64,000 nucleotides of DNA from the NCBI GenBank assembly GCA_044223975.1, contig JBGALI010000005.1:1-64000 (forward strand), given 5' to 3'. The translations under genes were made by a program, and so were the position numbers. Source of the stretch: CAZCPB01 sp044223975 (GTDB lineage: Bacteria > Planctomycetota > Phycisphaerae > Phycisphaerales > UBA1924). The notes under the pieces were generated by a model that saw only the letters and a program-made list of their open reading frames with translations, ran no database searches and was not told the origin of the DNA. Shown here piece by piece: positions 42,319-51,279 of the stretch. Each line of letters opens with the position of its first letter. Positions within the stretch are counted from its first letter, which is position 1.

Positions 42319-43815
42319 ATGAAAATCCTCCCCGCCGTCGGTGCCCTCGCGGCACTCCTGTGCGCTGTCCCCGCCTTCTCCCAGACGCTTACCACCGTCC
42401 GCGTCGCCAGCGGCCTCGCCAAACCGCACTTCGTGACGCACGCGCCGGGCGATCCCAACCGCGTGTTCATCGTGGAGCAGCGGTCCGGGAGCACGGGGCG
42501 CATCCGCGTCCTGGACCTCACCAGCGGCACGCTGCTGGCCTCGCCCTTCCTCTCCGTCACCGGCGTCACGACCGGCAACGAGCAGGGGCTCCTGGGCCTG
42601 GCGTTCCATCCTGACTACCAGAACAACGGCCTGTTCTACGTGAACTACACGACCACCGGCGGTGGCGCCGCGGGCAAGACCGTCATCGCCGAATACCAGG
42701 CCAGCCCTCCCAGCTCCAACATCGCCAACGGCACCGCGGTGCGAACGATCATCCAGTACAACCAGCCCGAGAGCAACCACAACGGCGGATGGATCGGCTT
42801 CGGGCCCGACGGTTACCTCTACATCGCCGCCGGCGACGGCGGCGGCTCGAACGATCAGCACGGCAGCAACGGTAACGGCCAGCTCCTGACCACCAACCTC
42901 GGCAAGCTGCTCCGCCTTGATGTCAACGGCGACGACTTCCCCGCCGACACGCTCAAGAACTACGCCATCCCCCCGACCAACCCGTTCTTCGGATCAACCA
43001 CCGCCAACCCGGAGATCTGGGCGTACGGCCTGCGCAACCCGTGGCGCGACAGCTTCGACCGCGTGACCGGCGACCTGTGGATCGCCGACGTCGGGCAGAA
43101 CGCGGTTGAAGAGATCGACTTTCAGCCCGCGGGCGCGGCGGGCGGACGCAACTACGGCTGGCGGTGCATGGAAGGCCTGACCTGCACCGGACTGTCGGGC
43201 TGCACCTGCAACGACGCGGCGCTCACGCTGCCGATCTCGACGTACACCCACGCGGGCGGGGCGTGCTCGATCACGGGCGGCTACGTCTACCGCGGCTGCG
43301 CCATCCCTGACCTGGCCGGCACCTACTTCTTCGCCGACTACTGCTCCAACCAGATCTCCTCCTTCCGCTACAGCACCGTCGGCGGCATCACCGAGTTCAC
43401 CAATCGCACCGCCGAGCTCGCGCCCGGCGGCGGGCTGAGCATCGGGACCATCACCGGCTTCGGCGAGGATGCGCTCGGCGAGATCTACATCTGCGACGAG
43501 GGCGGCTCGGCGACGGCGGCGGGGGAGATCTTCAAGATCGTGCCACGCACCATCGCGCACGACTGCAACCAGAACGGACGCGCCGACGCGTGCGACATCG
43601 CGCTGGGAACCAGCATCGACGCCAACGGCGACGGCCGCCCCGACGAGTGCTGCCCCAGCGACATCGATGACAACGGGTTCGTGAACGGCGACGACTTCGA
43701 CACGTGGATCTACTGGTTTGTCATCGGCGATCCGCGCGCGGATTACAACCACGACACTTTTGTAAGTGGTGATGACTTTGATTCGTTCGTGAACGACTTC
43801 ATCGCGGGCTGCTGA
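42319..43815 (+). CDS. secreted PQQ-type sugar dehydrogenase, GC-type dockerin end (copy 1)
   Basis: A 498-residue exported beta-propeller of the glucose/sorbosone dehydrogenase (YliI/Asd-like) family. Signal peptide: MKILPAVGALAALLCAVPAFSQ. Family motifs are QGLLGLAFHPDYQNNGLFYV, NHNGGWIGFGPDGYLYIAAG (quinone pocket region), DGGG, IWAYGLRNPWRDSFDRVTGD and LWIADVGQNAVEEID. A Cys-rich calcium-binding-like segment (DCNQNGRADACDIALG, DANGDGRPDECC) and the tandem dockerin-like end (DDNGFVNGDDFDTWIYWFVI, HDTFVSGDDFDSFVNDF) close at AGC. PQQ dependence is inferred. A close paralogue follows 208 bases on. Confidence 0.88.
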   Translation: MKILPAVGALAALLCAVPAFSQTLTTVRVASGLAKPHFVTHAPGDPNRVFIVEQRSGSTGRIRVLDLTSGTLLASPFLSVTGVTTGNEQGLLGLAFHPDYQNNGLFYVNYTTTGGGAAGKTVIAEYQASPPSSNIANGTAVRTIIQYNQPESNHNGGWIGFGPDGYLYIAAGDGGGSNDQHGSNGNGQLLTTNLGKLLRLDVNGDDFPADTLKNYAIPPTNPFFGSTTANPEIWAYGLRNPWRDSFDRVTGDLWIADVGQNAVEEIDFQPAGAAGGRNYGWRCMEGLTCTGLSGCTCNDAALTLPISTYTHAGGACSITGGYVYRGCAIPDLAGTYFFADYCSNQISSFRYSTVGGITEFTNRTAELAPGGGLSIGTITGFGEDALGEIYICDEGGSATAAGEIFKIVPRTIAHDCNQNGRADACDIALGTSIDANGDGRPDECCPSDIDDNGFVNGDDFDTWIYWFVIGDPRADYNHDTFVSGDDFDSFVNDFIAGC

Positions 43816-44023
43816 GCAGGACGCGCCAACCCGCGGCGAGCCGCGCCCGCGGATTTCGCGGCGCGCCTGTTGCAAGACGTGTCGGGACAGGGTCGCGTCG
43901 GATGGCGCGCGGTGTTTCGCCGCATTTGCTCTCCGTTCATTTCAGAATCGCGTGATCGCCGTGAAATCAGGGGGCCAGGCGCACGACCCGTTCATCCGGG
44001 TTTCGTCGCCAGAAAGGACTCCC

Positions 44024-45511
44024 ATGCGCGCGTCCGGTGTTCGCTTCAGCGTCGTGTCGTGCCTCGCTGTTCTCTCGCTGGCTGCGAGCCGCGCGGCAGC
44101 TCAGACGCTGACCACGGTGCGGGTCGCCGACGGGCTGTCGCTGCCGCTCCTGGTCACGCACGCGCCCGGAGAATCCGGGCGCGCCTTCATCGTCGAGCAG
44201 CGCAGCGGCACCACCGGGCGCATCCGCGTGCTCGACCTCAACTCGGGCGCGCTCCTTGCGACACCGTTCCTCTCGGTGCCCAACGTCACGACCGGTGGCG
44301 AGCAGGGCCTCCTTGGCCTTGCGTTCCACCCTGACTATCAGAACAACGGCCTGTTCTACGTCGATTACACGGCCGCGGGTGGCGGCGCCGCGGGCCACAC
44401 GGTCGTCGCCGAGTACCGCGCCACCCCGCCGGGCTCGAACACCGCAATCGCCACGCCCGTGCGCACGATCCTGACGATCGACCAGCCCGAGGAAAATCAC
44501 AACGGCGGCTGGATCGGCTTTGGCCCCGACGGGTTCCTGTACATCGCCACCGGCGACGGCGGCGGCGGCGGAGATCAGCATGGGACGATCGGTAACGCGC
44601 AGGACCTCTCCTCCAACCTCGGCAAGATGCTCCGCGTTGATGTCAACGGCGACGACTTTCCCGCCGACACCGCCCGCAACTACCGGATCCCCGCGAGCAA
44701 CCCGTTCGTCGGCATCGCGGGCAACGATGAGATCTGGGCCTTCGGCCTGCGCAACCCGTGGCGCAACAGCTTCGACCGCGTGACGGGTGACCTGTGGATC
44801 GGAGATGTGGGGCAGGGCTCGTGGGAGGAGATCGACTTCCAGCCCGCGGGCGCCGCCGGCGGCCGCAACTACGGCTGGCGCTGCATGGAGGGTTTCCACT
44901 GCACCGGCTGGACCGGTTGCACGTGCAACGACCCCGCCCTCACGCTCCCGATCCACGAGTACGGGCACGGGCCCGAGTGCTCGCTGACGGGCGGCTACGT
45001 CTACCGCGGCTGCGCCGTGCCGGATCTGGCGGGGACATACTTCTTCGGCGACTTCTGCTCGGCCAAGGTCTGGTCGTTCCGCTACGACCTCGTCAATGGC
45101 AAGACCGAGTTCACCGACCGCACCGCCGAACTGGCGCCCGGCGGCGGCGTGGCGATCAACACCATCACCTCGTTCGGCGAAGACGGTCTGGGCGAGATCT
45201 ACATCTGCGACCAGGGCGGAGAGATCTTCAAGATCGTGCCGCGCACCATCGCGCACGACTGCAACAAAAACGGCCGCGCCGACGCGTGCGACATCGCGCT
45301 TGGAATCAGCATTGACGCCAACGGCGACGGCCGCCCTGATGAGTGCTGCCCCAGCGACATCGACGACAACGGCTTCGTCAACGGCGACGACTTTGACACG
45401 TGGATCTACTGGTTCGTCTTCGGTGATCCCCGCGCGGATTACAACCATGACACGTTTGTCAGCGGGGACGACTTCGATCTGTTCGTGAACGACTTCATCG
45501 CGGGGTGCTGA
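44024..45511 (+). CDS. secreted PQQ-type sugar dehydrogenase, GC-type dockerin end (copy 2)
   Basis: A 495-residue near-copy of the preceding gene. It keeps every family motif (QGLLGLAFHPDYQNNGLFYV, NHNGGWIGFGPDGFLYIATG, IWAFGLRNPWRNSFDRVTGD) and the same Cys-rich segment and dockerin-like end. Signal peptide: SVVSCLAVLSLAASRAAAQ. AGAAAGGA precedes the ATG at 44024. Differences cluster in surface loops (for example CTGWTGCTCNDPALTLPIHE in place of the copy 1 loop), so substrate preference may differ. The tandem arrangement shows a duplication older than strain-level divergence. The lipoprotein gene at 45554 faces it. Confidence 0.88.
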   Translation: MRASGVRFSVVSCLAVLSLAASRAAAQTLTTVRVADGLSLPLLVTHAPGESGRAFIVEQRSGTTGRIRVLDLNSGALLATPFLSVPNVTTGGEQGLLGLAFHPDYQNNGLFYVDYTAAGGGAAGHTVVAEYRATPPGSNTAIATPVRTILTIDQPEENHNGGWIGFGPDGFLYIATGDGGGGGDQHGTIGNAQDLSSNLGKMLRVDVNGDDFPADTARNYRIPASNPFVGIAGNDEIWAFGLRNPWRNSFDRVTGDLWIGDVGQGSWEEIDFQPAGAAGGRNYGWRCMEGFHCTGWTGCTCNDPALTLPIHEYGHGPECSLTGGYVYRGCAVPDLAGTYFFGDFCSAKVWSFRYDLVNGKTEFTDRTAELAPGGGVAINTITSFGEDGLGEIYICDQGGEIFKIVPRTIAHDCNKNGRADACDIALGISIDANGDGRPDECCPSDIDDNGFVNGDDFDTWIYWFVFGDPRADYNHDTFVSGDDFDLFVNDFIAGC

Positions 45512-45553
45512 GTCCACGCCCGCGAGGTTGACTTTGGGACCACACGTTGATCG

Positions 45554-46054
45554 TCACCGCTTGCCCGGGGCCGCCTTCTCTTCCACAACCGACAGCTTCC
45601 CCGCCTCGTCGCGCGCGAGGTGCACGAACACCGTGCCGCCGGGATAGACGTACTCGGCCGTGCCGCCGGTCTTGGGGAGTTCGGTGAGCGGGCCGTCGCT
45701 CTTGATCCAGTTCATTTCCTCGCCGCGTTCGACGACCGGCGCGGCAACGAACCGGAGTCGGACGGTTGCGCCCGCGGGCGCTCCGGGCGCGGCAAGGCCC
45801 TGGCTGCCGCGGGAAGTAAGGCGGCCGCGGAAGAGCGGCGTCGCCGATTCTCCGCTGACCGCGGCTCCCGAAAACAGCACCGCGTCGGGCGTGTCGGCCA
45901 CGAGGCTCAGGCCCGGCGGAACCGTGATGTCCGCGGCAGGGCGCGGCGGCGGAGGGGGCGGCGCTTCCTCGCAGGAGATCACCACCAGCGCCGTCAGCGC
46001 GAGAGCGGCCATGCGCGGCAGCCGGTCTCCGAGCGTGTAGTCGCGGCACATCAT
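45554..46054 (-). CDS. hypothetical lipoprotein
   Basis: A 166-residue protein with a hydrophobic N-terminal segment ending VVISCEEAPPPPPP; VISC serves as a lipobox and a poly-Pro spacer follows. The rest is a small beta-rich domain (PLFRGRLTSRGSQGLAAPGA, TVRLRFVAAPVVERGEEMNW, AEYVYPGGTVFVHLARDEAG). GGGAGGG lies six bases before the ATG at 46054; a TTG two codons earlier is less likely. Sequence does not reveal function. It is about 90 bases downstream of nuoD on the same strand, where nuoE would often be found. Confidence 0.65.
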   Translation of the reverse strand: MMCRDYTLGDRLPRMAALALTALVVISCEEAPPPPPPRPAADITVPPGLSLVADTPDAVLFSGAAVSGESATPLFRGRLTSRGSQGLAAPGAPAGATVRLRFVAAPVVERGEEMNWIKSDGPLTELPKTGGTAEYVYPGGTVFVHLARDEAGKLSVVEEKAAPGKR

Positions 46055-46141
46055 CTTCAACCCTCCCCCGACGGTAGATCTCTTCGGCGGCGATCCGCGC
46101 TCGGGCGTCTCTGCCGCGGGCGCGAGACCCGGGGTGCGTGG

Positions 46142-47431
46142 CTAGCGATCGAGCTCTGCCGCCACCACGTTGATCGAGCCGACGATCGCGACGATGTCGC
46201 TGATGAGGTGTCCCTCGGCGAGCTTTGCCGCGACCTGGTAATTGATGAAGCACGGCGGGCGGACTTTGACCCGCCAGGCGCGGGGTCCGCCGTCGGAGAC
46301 GATGTAGTACCCAAGCTCGCCGCCGCCGGTCTCCTGGCAGCCATAGCACTCGGCGACCGGCGGCTTCCAGCCGCGGTTGGACATGATCAGCTCAAAGTGC
46401 TGAATGAGCCCTTCGATCGAGCCGTACACGTCCTTCTTGTTGGGTTTGACGACCTTGGAATCGGCGAAGGCGTCGACGGGTCCGCCGGGGATGTTGTCGA
46501 TGAGCTGGTCGATGATCGCCATGCTCTGCTTGATCTCTTCGACGCGGACGCGGAAGCGGGCGTAGCAGTCGCCCTCGGTGGCGATGGGGACCTGGAACTT
46601 CACGGCCTGGGCGCCCTGGCCGTCCCAGTTGTCGGCGTAGCAGAGGTACGGGTCGTCCTTGCGGACATCGCGCCGAACTCCGCTGGCGCGGGCCATGGGA
46701 CCGGTGAGCGACCAGCCGATGGCCTCGTCCTTGGAGAGCACACCGACGCCGCGGGTGCGGTCCATGAAGAGGCGGTTGCGGTTGAGCAGGCCCTCGAAGT
46801 CGTCGAGCACGCGCGGCATCTCGTCGCGGTTGAACTGCTTGACGAGCTTCTTGAAGGTCTCTTCGTCGGGCAGGTCCTGCATGAGGCCGCCGACGCGGGT
46901 CCAGTCGGGGTGGAAGCGCTGGCCGCTGATGTAGTCGCAGATGTCGTAGATCTTCTCGCGGACGTTGAAGCAGTAGATGAAGGCCGTGAAGGCGTTGAGG
47001 TCGAGCCCCGCCGCGCCGACGCACAGGAGGTGGTTCTGGATGCGAGCGATCTCGGCCATGATGGTGCGGAGCACCTTGCACCGCGGCGTGATGTCGATGC
47101 CGAAGAGTTTCTCGACGCAGTGATGCCAGCAGATGTCGTTGGCGATTGGGGAGAGGTAGTCCATCCGGCTGGCGATGGTGACGTACTGGTTGTAGTCGAG
47201 GGCCTCGGCGAGCTTCTCAAAGCCCGAGTGGAGGTAGCCGATGTGCGGCGTGCACCGGGCGATGCGTTCGCCGTCGAGCTCGAGGACCATGCGCAAGGTC
47301 GTGTGCATTGCCGGGTGCTGGGGGCCGAAGTTGAGCACCCAGCGGTCGCCGGTGTCGACGTGCTTCTTGAGGTAGTCGGTGTTCTCGATGTCGACGCCCA
47401 GGCCTTCGTCGGGCTTCAGGGTGTAGGGCAC
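46142..47431 (-). CDS. nuoD: NADH-quinone oxidoreductase subunit D
   Basis: The 49-kDa-type subunit of respiratory complex I, which forms part of the quinone cavity on the cytoplasmic arm. It is 429 residues, a normal length. Characteristic stretches are LNFGPQHPAMHTTLRMVLEL, HIGYLHSGFEKLAEALDYNQ, RMDYLSPIANDICW, IMAEIARIQNHLLCVGAAGL, RVGGLMQDLPDE and the C-terminal FINYQVAAKLAEGHLISDIV / IVGSINVVAAELDR with the conserved Asp-Arg end. Neither nuoC nor any other nuo gene lies beside it, so this is a stand-alone nuoD; the remaining complex genes must be elsewhere. Confidence 0.96.
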   Translation of the reverse strand: MPYTLKPDEGLGVDIENTDYLKKHVDTGDRWVLNFGPQHPAMHTTLRMVLELDGERIARCTPHIGYLHSGFEKLAEALDYNQYVTIASRMDYLSPIANDICWHHCVEKLFGIDITPRCKVLRTIMAEIARIQNHLLCVGAAGLDLNAFTAFIYCFNVREKIYDICDYISGQRFHPDWTRVGGLMQDLPDEETFKKLVKQFNRDEMPRVLDDFEGLLNRNRLFMDRTRGVGVLSKDEAIGWSLTGPMARASGVRRDVRKDDPYLCYADNWDGQGAQAVKFQVPIATEGDCYARFRVRVEEIKQSMAIIDQLIDNIPGGPVDAFADSKVVKPNKKDVYGSIEGLIQHFELIMSNRGWKPPVAECYGCQETGGGELGYYIVSDGGPRAWRVKVRPPCFINYQVAAKLAEGHLISDIVAIVGSINVVAAELDR

Positions 47432-47507
47432 AGGGATCCTCCGTCAACGAGGCGCGGGCCGAGGCGGCCCGGGGTCGGGTCGAACTATAGAAGGCGGCGG
47501 GCCCGGG

Positions 47508-48320
47508 TCATGCGCCGGGCTTGGCGGTGCCGCGAGAGCTGTTCTGACCGCCGTTGGACGTCACGTGGGCCAGGGCCCGGTTTCCGATGATGCCAAAGAG
47601 GGCGATCACGCACACGCTCAAGGCGACGCTCGCGCCCAGCATCCACCACGGCATGGCTTTTTCGGCCACATCCTTGTCCAGGGCGCCCTGGATCTGGGAG
47701 GCCAGGAACACCGTCACGGTCGTCCGCGGCGTCATTCCCAAGGCCGTCCCGATCAGGAACGGGACAAGTCTTACCTTCAGCGACGCCAGCACAAGGTTGG
47801 TGATGGCAAAGGGCGAGCTAGGCAGGCGCACCAGAAACACGATGAGCAGAGCCCGCCAGAACCCCTGCCCGATCAGGGCGTCACGGACGGCCTGCCACTT
47901 GGGGTGCTCGTCGATGATGGACTTGACGCGGTCCTTGGACGCCCAGCTCGCCACCACGTAGCCGATCAGCGATCCGCCGACAAAGCCGAGCAGTGCGCAT
48001 GGAAGGCCGTAGGCGAACCCGAAGGCCCATCCCCCAAGAACCGCCGACGCGTACGTGGGGAGCACGGCCGCGCCCGAGAGCAGCGCAAAGCCCACGACGT
48101 AGTACACCTTGCCCGTCATCCCCTCGTCTTTGAGGAAATCGCCAAGCTGGTTGATGTAATAGAAAAGAACGAAGGAGCCGAGCAGTGGGAGCACGGCAGA
48201 TCCGACCGCAAGGAACGCGGCGGGGCCGAGCCGACGCAGGTAGGTCATGGCTTCTGCCATCGCGCCGCCCCCCGAGCGTTCGGGCGGAGCGGGCGGTGGA
48301 TTGGTCGGGGCGATGGACAC
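47508..48320 (-). CDS. VTT domain (TVP38/TMEM64/DedA-like) membrane protein
   Basis: A 270-residue membrane protein with about six helices. The VTT (SNARE-associated) domain is seen in VLGGWAFGFAYGLPCALLGF / VGGSLIGYVVAS and, later, RLPSSPFAITNLVLASLKVR followed by LVPFLIGTALGMTPRT. Proteins of this group flip or move phospholipids or undecaprenyl phosphate across membranes; which one applies here is unknown. The N-terminus is Pro-rich and the end is Ser/Gly-rich. It lies 77 bases upstream of nuoD on the same strand and diverges from the RNase Z-like gene. Confidence 0.85.
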   Translation of the reverse strand: MSIAPTNPPPAPPERSGGGAMAEAMTYLRRLGPAAFLAVGSAVLPLLGSFVLFYYINQLGDFLKDEGMTGKVYYVVGFALLSGAAVLPTYASAVLGGWAFGFAYGLPCALLGFVGGSLIGYVVASWASKDRVKSIIDEHPKWQAVRDALIGQGFWRALLIVFLVRLPSSPFAITNLVLASLKVRLVPFLIGTALGMTPRTTVTVFLASQIQGALDKDVAEKAMPWWMLGASVALSVCVIALFGIIGNRALAHVTSNGGQNSSRGTAKPGA

Positions 48321-48418
48321 GGGCTGGGAGGATAGCGCCGCGTCGTGATGAACGCCCTACCATCCGCCCGTCTCGTGGAATTCCGCCCGAGCGAAAGCGC
48401 GGGCCCGGAGAATTGTCG

Positions 48419-49381
48419 ATGCTCCCCAAGCCACCGCCGCGCGAGGGACAACTCGCATTCTGGTACCTGCCGCCCTACCGAGTGCAGGGCATCTCGGTCG
48501 CCGGCGAGATCACGTGCCTTCAGATCCCCGAACTGGACCTTGGCTTTGACATCGGCTCGTGCCCACGCGCGATGCTGTCGAGCAAGTTCCTGGCGCTCTC
48601 GCACGGACACATGGACCACTCGGGGGGGCTGGCGTACTTCTGCTCGCAGCGCCGGTTCCAGGGGATGGGCAACGGCAAGATCATCTGCGACGCCCGGATT
48701 GCTCCGGATATTCACCGCATGATGGCCGGGTTCGTCGACCTCGAGCGCCAGAAGACGCCCTACGACGTGATCCCACTGCAGCCCGAGGGCGAGGTCCAGA
48801 TCAAGAACGGGATCTTCCTGCGGGGTTTCCCCACCGAACACACCTGCCCCAGCTTCGGGTACGCGGTGTACGAGAAGCGGAGCAAGCTCAAGCCCGAGTT
48901 CGTCGACCTGCCGCAGGAAAAGCTGCGGGAACTCAAGGAACGCGGCACGGAGATCACCCGGACGCTGGAGATCCCGATCGTCGCCTACCTGGGAGACACG
49001 CAGCCGGGGCCGCACCTGGTGCGTTCGGACGTCCGCAAGGCCCAGATCGTGATCTGCGAGTGCACTTTCTTTGAGCCCGACCACAAGGACCGGGCCAAGG
49101 TCGGCATGCACATGCACGTGGATGATGTCGCCGAGTGGCTGCGGGTGCTGGAGTGTCAGGCGCTGGTCCTGATCCACATCTCGCGCCGGACCGACCTGGG
49201 CTATGCGCGCAAGCGCCTGCTGCAGCTTGTCGGGGAAGAGAAGGGCTCGATGATCCACCTGCTCATGGACCACCGCGCGTCGCGGGCCAGGTTCGAGGCC
49301 CAGCTCGCCGAGGCCGAGGCCCGCGAGGCGGGCGCCGCGCGATCGAGCGGCGCACCGGCGGAGCAGGAACGCGCCGGCTGA
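48419..49381 (+). CDS. MBL-fold hydrolase, RNase Z-like
   Basis: A 320-residue metallo-beta-lactamase-fold protein. SHGHMDHSGGLAYF is the first zinc motif (HxHxDH); later ligands are in GFPTEHTCPSFGY, YLGDTQPGP (Asp) and LIHISRRTDL (His). The family resembles RNase Z/ElaC (tRNA 3' end processing), but the substrate-binding exosite is not evident, so it may be another hydrolase. The ATG at 48419 follows GGAG. It is the first gene upstream of the dnaA leader, same strand. The C-terminus is Ala/Glu-rich and helical. Confidence 0.83.
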   Translation: MLPKPPPREGQLAFWYLPPYRVQGISVAGEITCLQIPELDLGFDIGSCPRAMLSSKFLALSHGHMDHSGGLAYFCSQRRFQGMGNGKIICDARIAPDIHRMMAGFVDLERQKTPYDVIPLQPEGEVQIKNGIFLRGFPTEHTCPSFGYAVYEKRSKLKPEFVDLPQEKLRELKERGTEITRTLEIPIVAYLGDTQPGPHLVRSDVRKAQIVICECTFFEPDHKDRAKVGMHMHVDDVAEWLRVLECQALVLIHISRRTDLGYARKRLLQLVGEEKGSMIHLLMDHRASRARFEAQLAEAEAREAGAARSSGAPAEQERAG

Positions 49382-49538
49382 TGGACGCGCGGCGCGCTGA
49401 GGATTCTTCCTGCGCGATGCCCCTGCGCCGGCTTGTGTGTTTCAATCGACACCCACAAGGGATGGGATCGGACCCGGCGCGCGAGATCACGCCGCGCAGA
49501 GAATCCGAATCATCTCGCGCGCATCGGCGTCCGGTCGG

Positions 49539-49567
49539 TTGACACTCTGTGGATTCGGCAGTACGTT
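49539..49567 (+). promoter_or_regulatory. putative dnaA promoter
   Basis: TTGACA (49539-49544, perfect -35) and TACGTT (49562-49567, three of six -10 bases) are separated by 17 bases. Within the spacer lies TGTGGATTC (49548-49556), seven of nine positions of a DnaA box, so DnaA may repress its own promoter. It lies about 200 bases before dnaA. Confidence 0.48.
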
Positions 49568-49577
49568 CATCCCCTGA

Positions 49578-49601
49578 TCCTCCGGCGTGGGAACCGGAGG
49601 A
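49578..49601 (+). promoter_or_regulatory. leader hairpin covering a Shine-Dalgarno
   Basis: TCCTCCGG (49578-49585) pairs perfectly with CCGGAGGA (49594-49601) over an 8-base loop. The right arm is part of the GGAGGAGGGAG ribosome site before the short reading frame at 49618, so the stem could hide that site. The regulatory role is inferred. Confidence 0.35.
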
Positions 49602-49617
49602 GGGAGTGGGTTGAAAC

Positions 49618-49749
49618 ATGAGCACGCACACGACCGACCGACGCGCGGATCGGCTCGAAGGCCGCGCCTCGGGTGGACGTTCTGAGATTCCGGTGATCGA
49701 GTTTTCTGTGACGCGCCGGCGCTGCCGGCGCGCGATCTTTCTTGCCTGA
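49618..49749 (+). CDS. possible 43-residue leader peptide upstream of dnaA
   Basis: A short frame, ATG to TGA, preceded by GGAGGAGGGAG. It encodes 43 residues, Arg/Thr-rich, ending TRRRCRRAIFLA. A GC-rich hairpin lies inside its last codons. It has no resemblance to a known protein and could be chance, but the strong ribosome site and position in the dnaA leader make a leader peptide possible. Low confidence. Confidence 0.25.
   Translation: MSTHTTDRRADRLEGRASGGRSEIPVIEFSVTRRRCRRAIFLA
49712..49732 (+). terminator. attenuator-like hairpin before dnaA
   Basis: CGCGCCGGC (49712-49720) and GCCGGCGCG (49724-49732) form a 9-bp GC stem with a 3-base loop, followed by the T-rich CGATCTTTCTTGCC. It ends 35 bases before the dnaA start and could end or pause transcripts there. 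The T-tract is interrupted, so strength is uncertain. Confidence 0.4.
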
Positions 49750-49767
49750 CCAAACGGGGGTTCTTCG

Positions 49768-51279
49768 ATGAGCGACCCCGATCGACAGATCTGGGAGGGG
49801 ATGCTTTCGCATCTCCGTGCAAATCACGCGGCTCTCACGCGGCAGTGGTTCGGAGAGCTCGATCCGCTCGGGGTGTCCGGGGGCCGGCTCCACCTGCGCG
49901 CCCGCACCGACGTGCACCGGGACTACCTCAGGCGCAGCTGTGCAGACGCCTTCAACGACAGTGTCCGCACCGTCTCGGGGCGGCTGCTCTCGGTGAATTT
50001 CCTCGGGCCCGATGACGACCTTCCGACCGGGCAGACCGGCTCGGGCACGGCGCGCCGCGCGGCGCCCGGAGTTCGCCCGGGGCCCGTGAACGCGGACGGT
50101 GCGGAGGTGGTGCACCTGAACGGGGCGGCCCATGGCATCGCGAACGGCTCCGTGAACGGGGTCGCGGACGCGCCGGCGCCGGCCGACCCGCCCGGGGCCG
50201 ATGCGCCCGCGGCTGCCGCGACGGCCCTGCCGGACCGGGTGCGCCGCGACGAGTCGCTGGTCATCAACCCCGACTACAACTTTGAGAACTTCGTGGTGGG
50301 ACCGGGCAACCGCATGGCGCACGCCGCGGCAGTGGCAGTGGGGAACGAGCCCGGGCGCGCGTACAACCCGCTGTTCATCCACGGCGGGGTCGGCCTGGGC
50401 AAGACGCACCTGCTCCAGGCGGTGTGCCTGAAGATCCTGGAGAGCAACCCCGGCGCGATGATGTACTACATCTCGTGCGAGAGCTTCGTCACGCAGTTCA
50501 TCGACGCGGTGCGCGACGGCGAGATGGGCGACTTCCGGCACCGGTTCCGCGACGTGGACGTGCTGGTGATCGACGACATCCACTTCCTGACCAAGCGCGA
50601 CCGCACGCAGGAAGAGTTTTTCCACACGTTCAACAGCCTGTACCAGGCCGGCAAGCAGATCGTCATCTCCAGCGATGCGCCGCCCCAGGACATCCCCGAC
50701 CTCGAGGACCGGCTCGTCAGCCGGTTCAAGTGGGGCCTGGTCGTGCAGGTGCAGCCGCCGTGCTACGAGACGCGCGTGGCGATCCTCAAGACCAAGGCCA
50801 AGGTGCGGGGCATCGAGTTCCCCGACGACGTGGCGTGCTACATCGCGGCCCGGATCGACACGAACATCCGCGAGCTCGAGGGCGCGGTCACGCGGATCCA
50901 GATGCAGTCGAACGTCGAGAAGCGGCCGATCGACCTGGACCTGGCCAAGGCCGCCCTGGGAGATTCGGCGGTCTCGAGCGAGCCGACGATCCAGACGATC
51001 ATCAACGTGGTGGCGGACTACTACCACGTGAAGATCACCGACCTGCAGTCCAAGCGCCGGCCCCGCTCGGTGGCCCACCCGCGCCAGGTGTGCATGTACT
51101 TTGCGCGCCGGCTCACGCGCCACTCGCTCCAGGAAATCGGCGGCTACTTCGGCGGGCGCGACCACACGACCGTGATGCACGCCGTAAAGAAGGTGGAAGG
51201 GCGGCTTCAGGGAGACCAGGACTTTGCCAGCGCCGTCAAGTCCATGGAAGACCGGGTTCGGCCCGCGCGGGCCGGCTAG
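49768..51279 (+). CDS. dnaA: chromosomal replication initiator protein DnaA
   Basis: The initiator ATPase that opens oriC. It is 503 residues. Domain I (1-85: QIWEGMLSHLRANHAALTRQ) is followed by a long Ala/Pro/Asn-rich linker (~86-160). The AAA+ core has NPLFIHGGVGLGKTHLLQAV (Walker A 206-214), DVLVIDDIHFLTKRDRTQEE (Walker B) and SSDAPPQDIPDLEDRLVSRF. Domain IV carries the box-binding signature CMYFARRLTRHSLQEIGGYF / GGRDHTTVMHA. MYYISCESFVTQF is slightly unusual where most have SEQF. A TTGACA promoter, a DnaA-box-like site and hairpins precede it; a probable oriC follows. dnaN and recF are not adjacent. Confidence 0.96.
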   Translation: MSDPDRQIWEGMLSHLRANHAALTRQWFGELDPLGVSGGRLHLRARTDVHRDYLRRSCADAFNDSVRTVSGRLLSVNFLGPDDDLPTGQTGSGTARRAAPGVRPGPVNADGAEVVHLNGAAHGIANGSVNGVADAPAPADPPGADAPAAAATALPDRVRRDESLVINPDYNFENFVVGPGNRMAHAAAVAVGNEPGRAYNPLFIHGGVGLGKTHLLQAVCLKILESNPGAMMYYISCESFVTQFIDAVRDGEMGDFRHRFRDVDVLVIDDIHFLTKRDRTQEEFFHTFNSLYQAGKQIVISSDAPPQDIPDLEDRLVSRFKWGLVVQVQPPCYETRVAILKTKAKVRGIEFPDDVACYIAARIDTNIRELEGAVTRIQMQSNVEKRPIDLDLAKAALGDSAVSSEPTIQTIINVVADYYHVKITDLQSKRRPRSVAHPRQVCMYFARRLTRHSLQEIGGYFGGRDHTTVMHAVKKVEGRLQGDQDFASAVKSMEDRVRPARAG

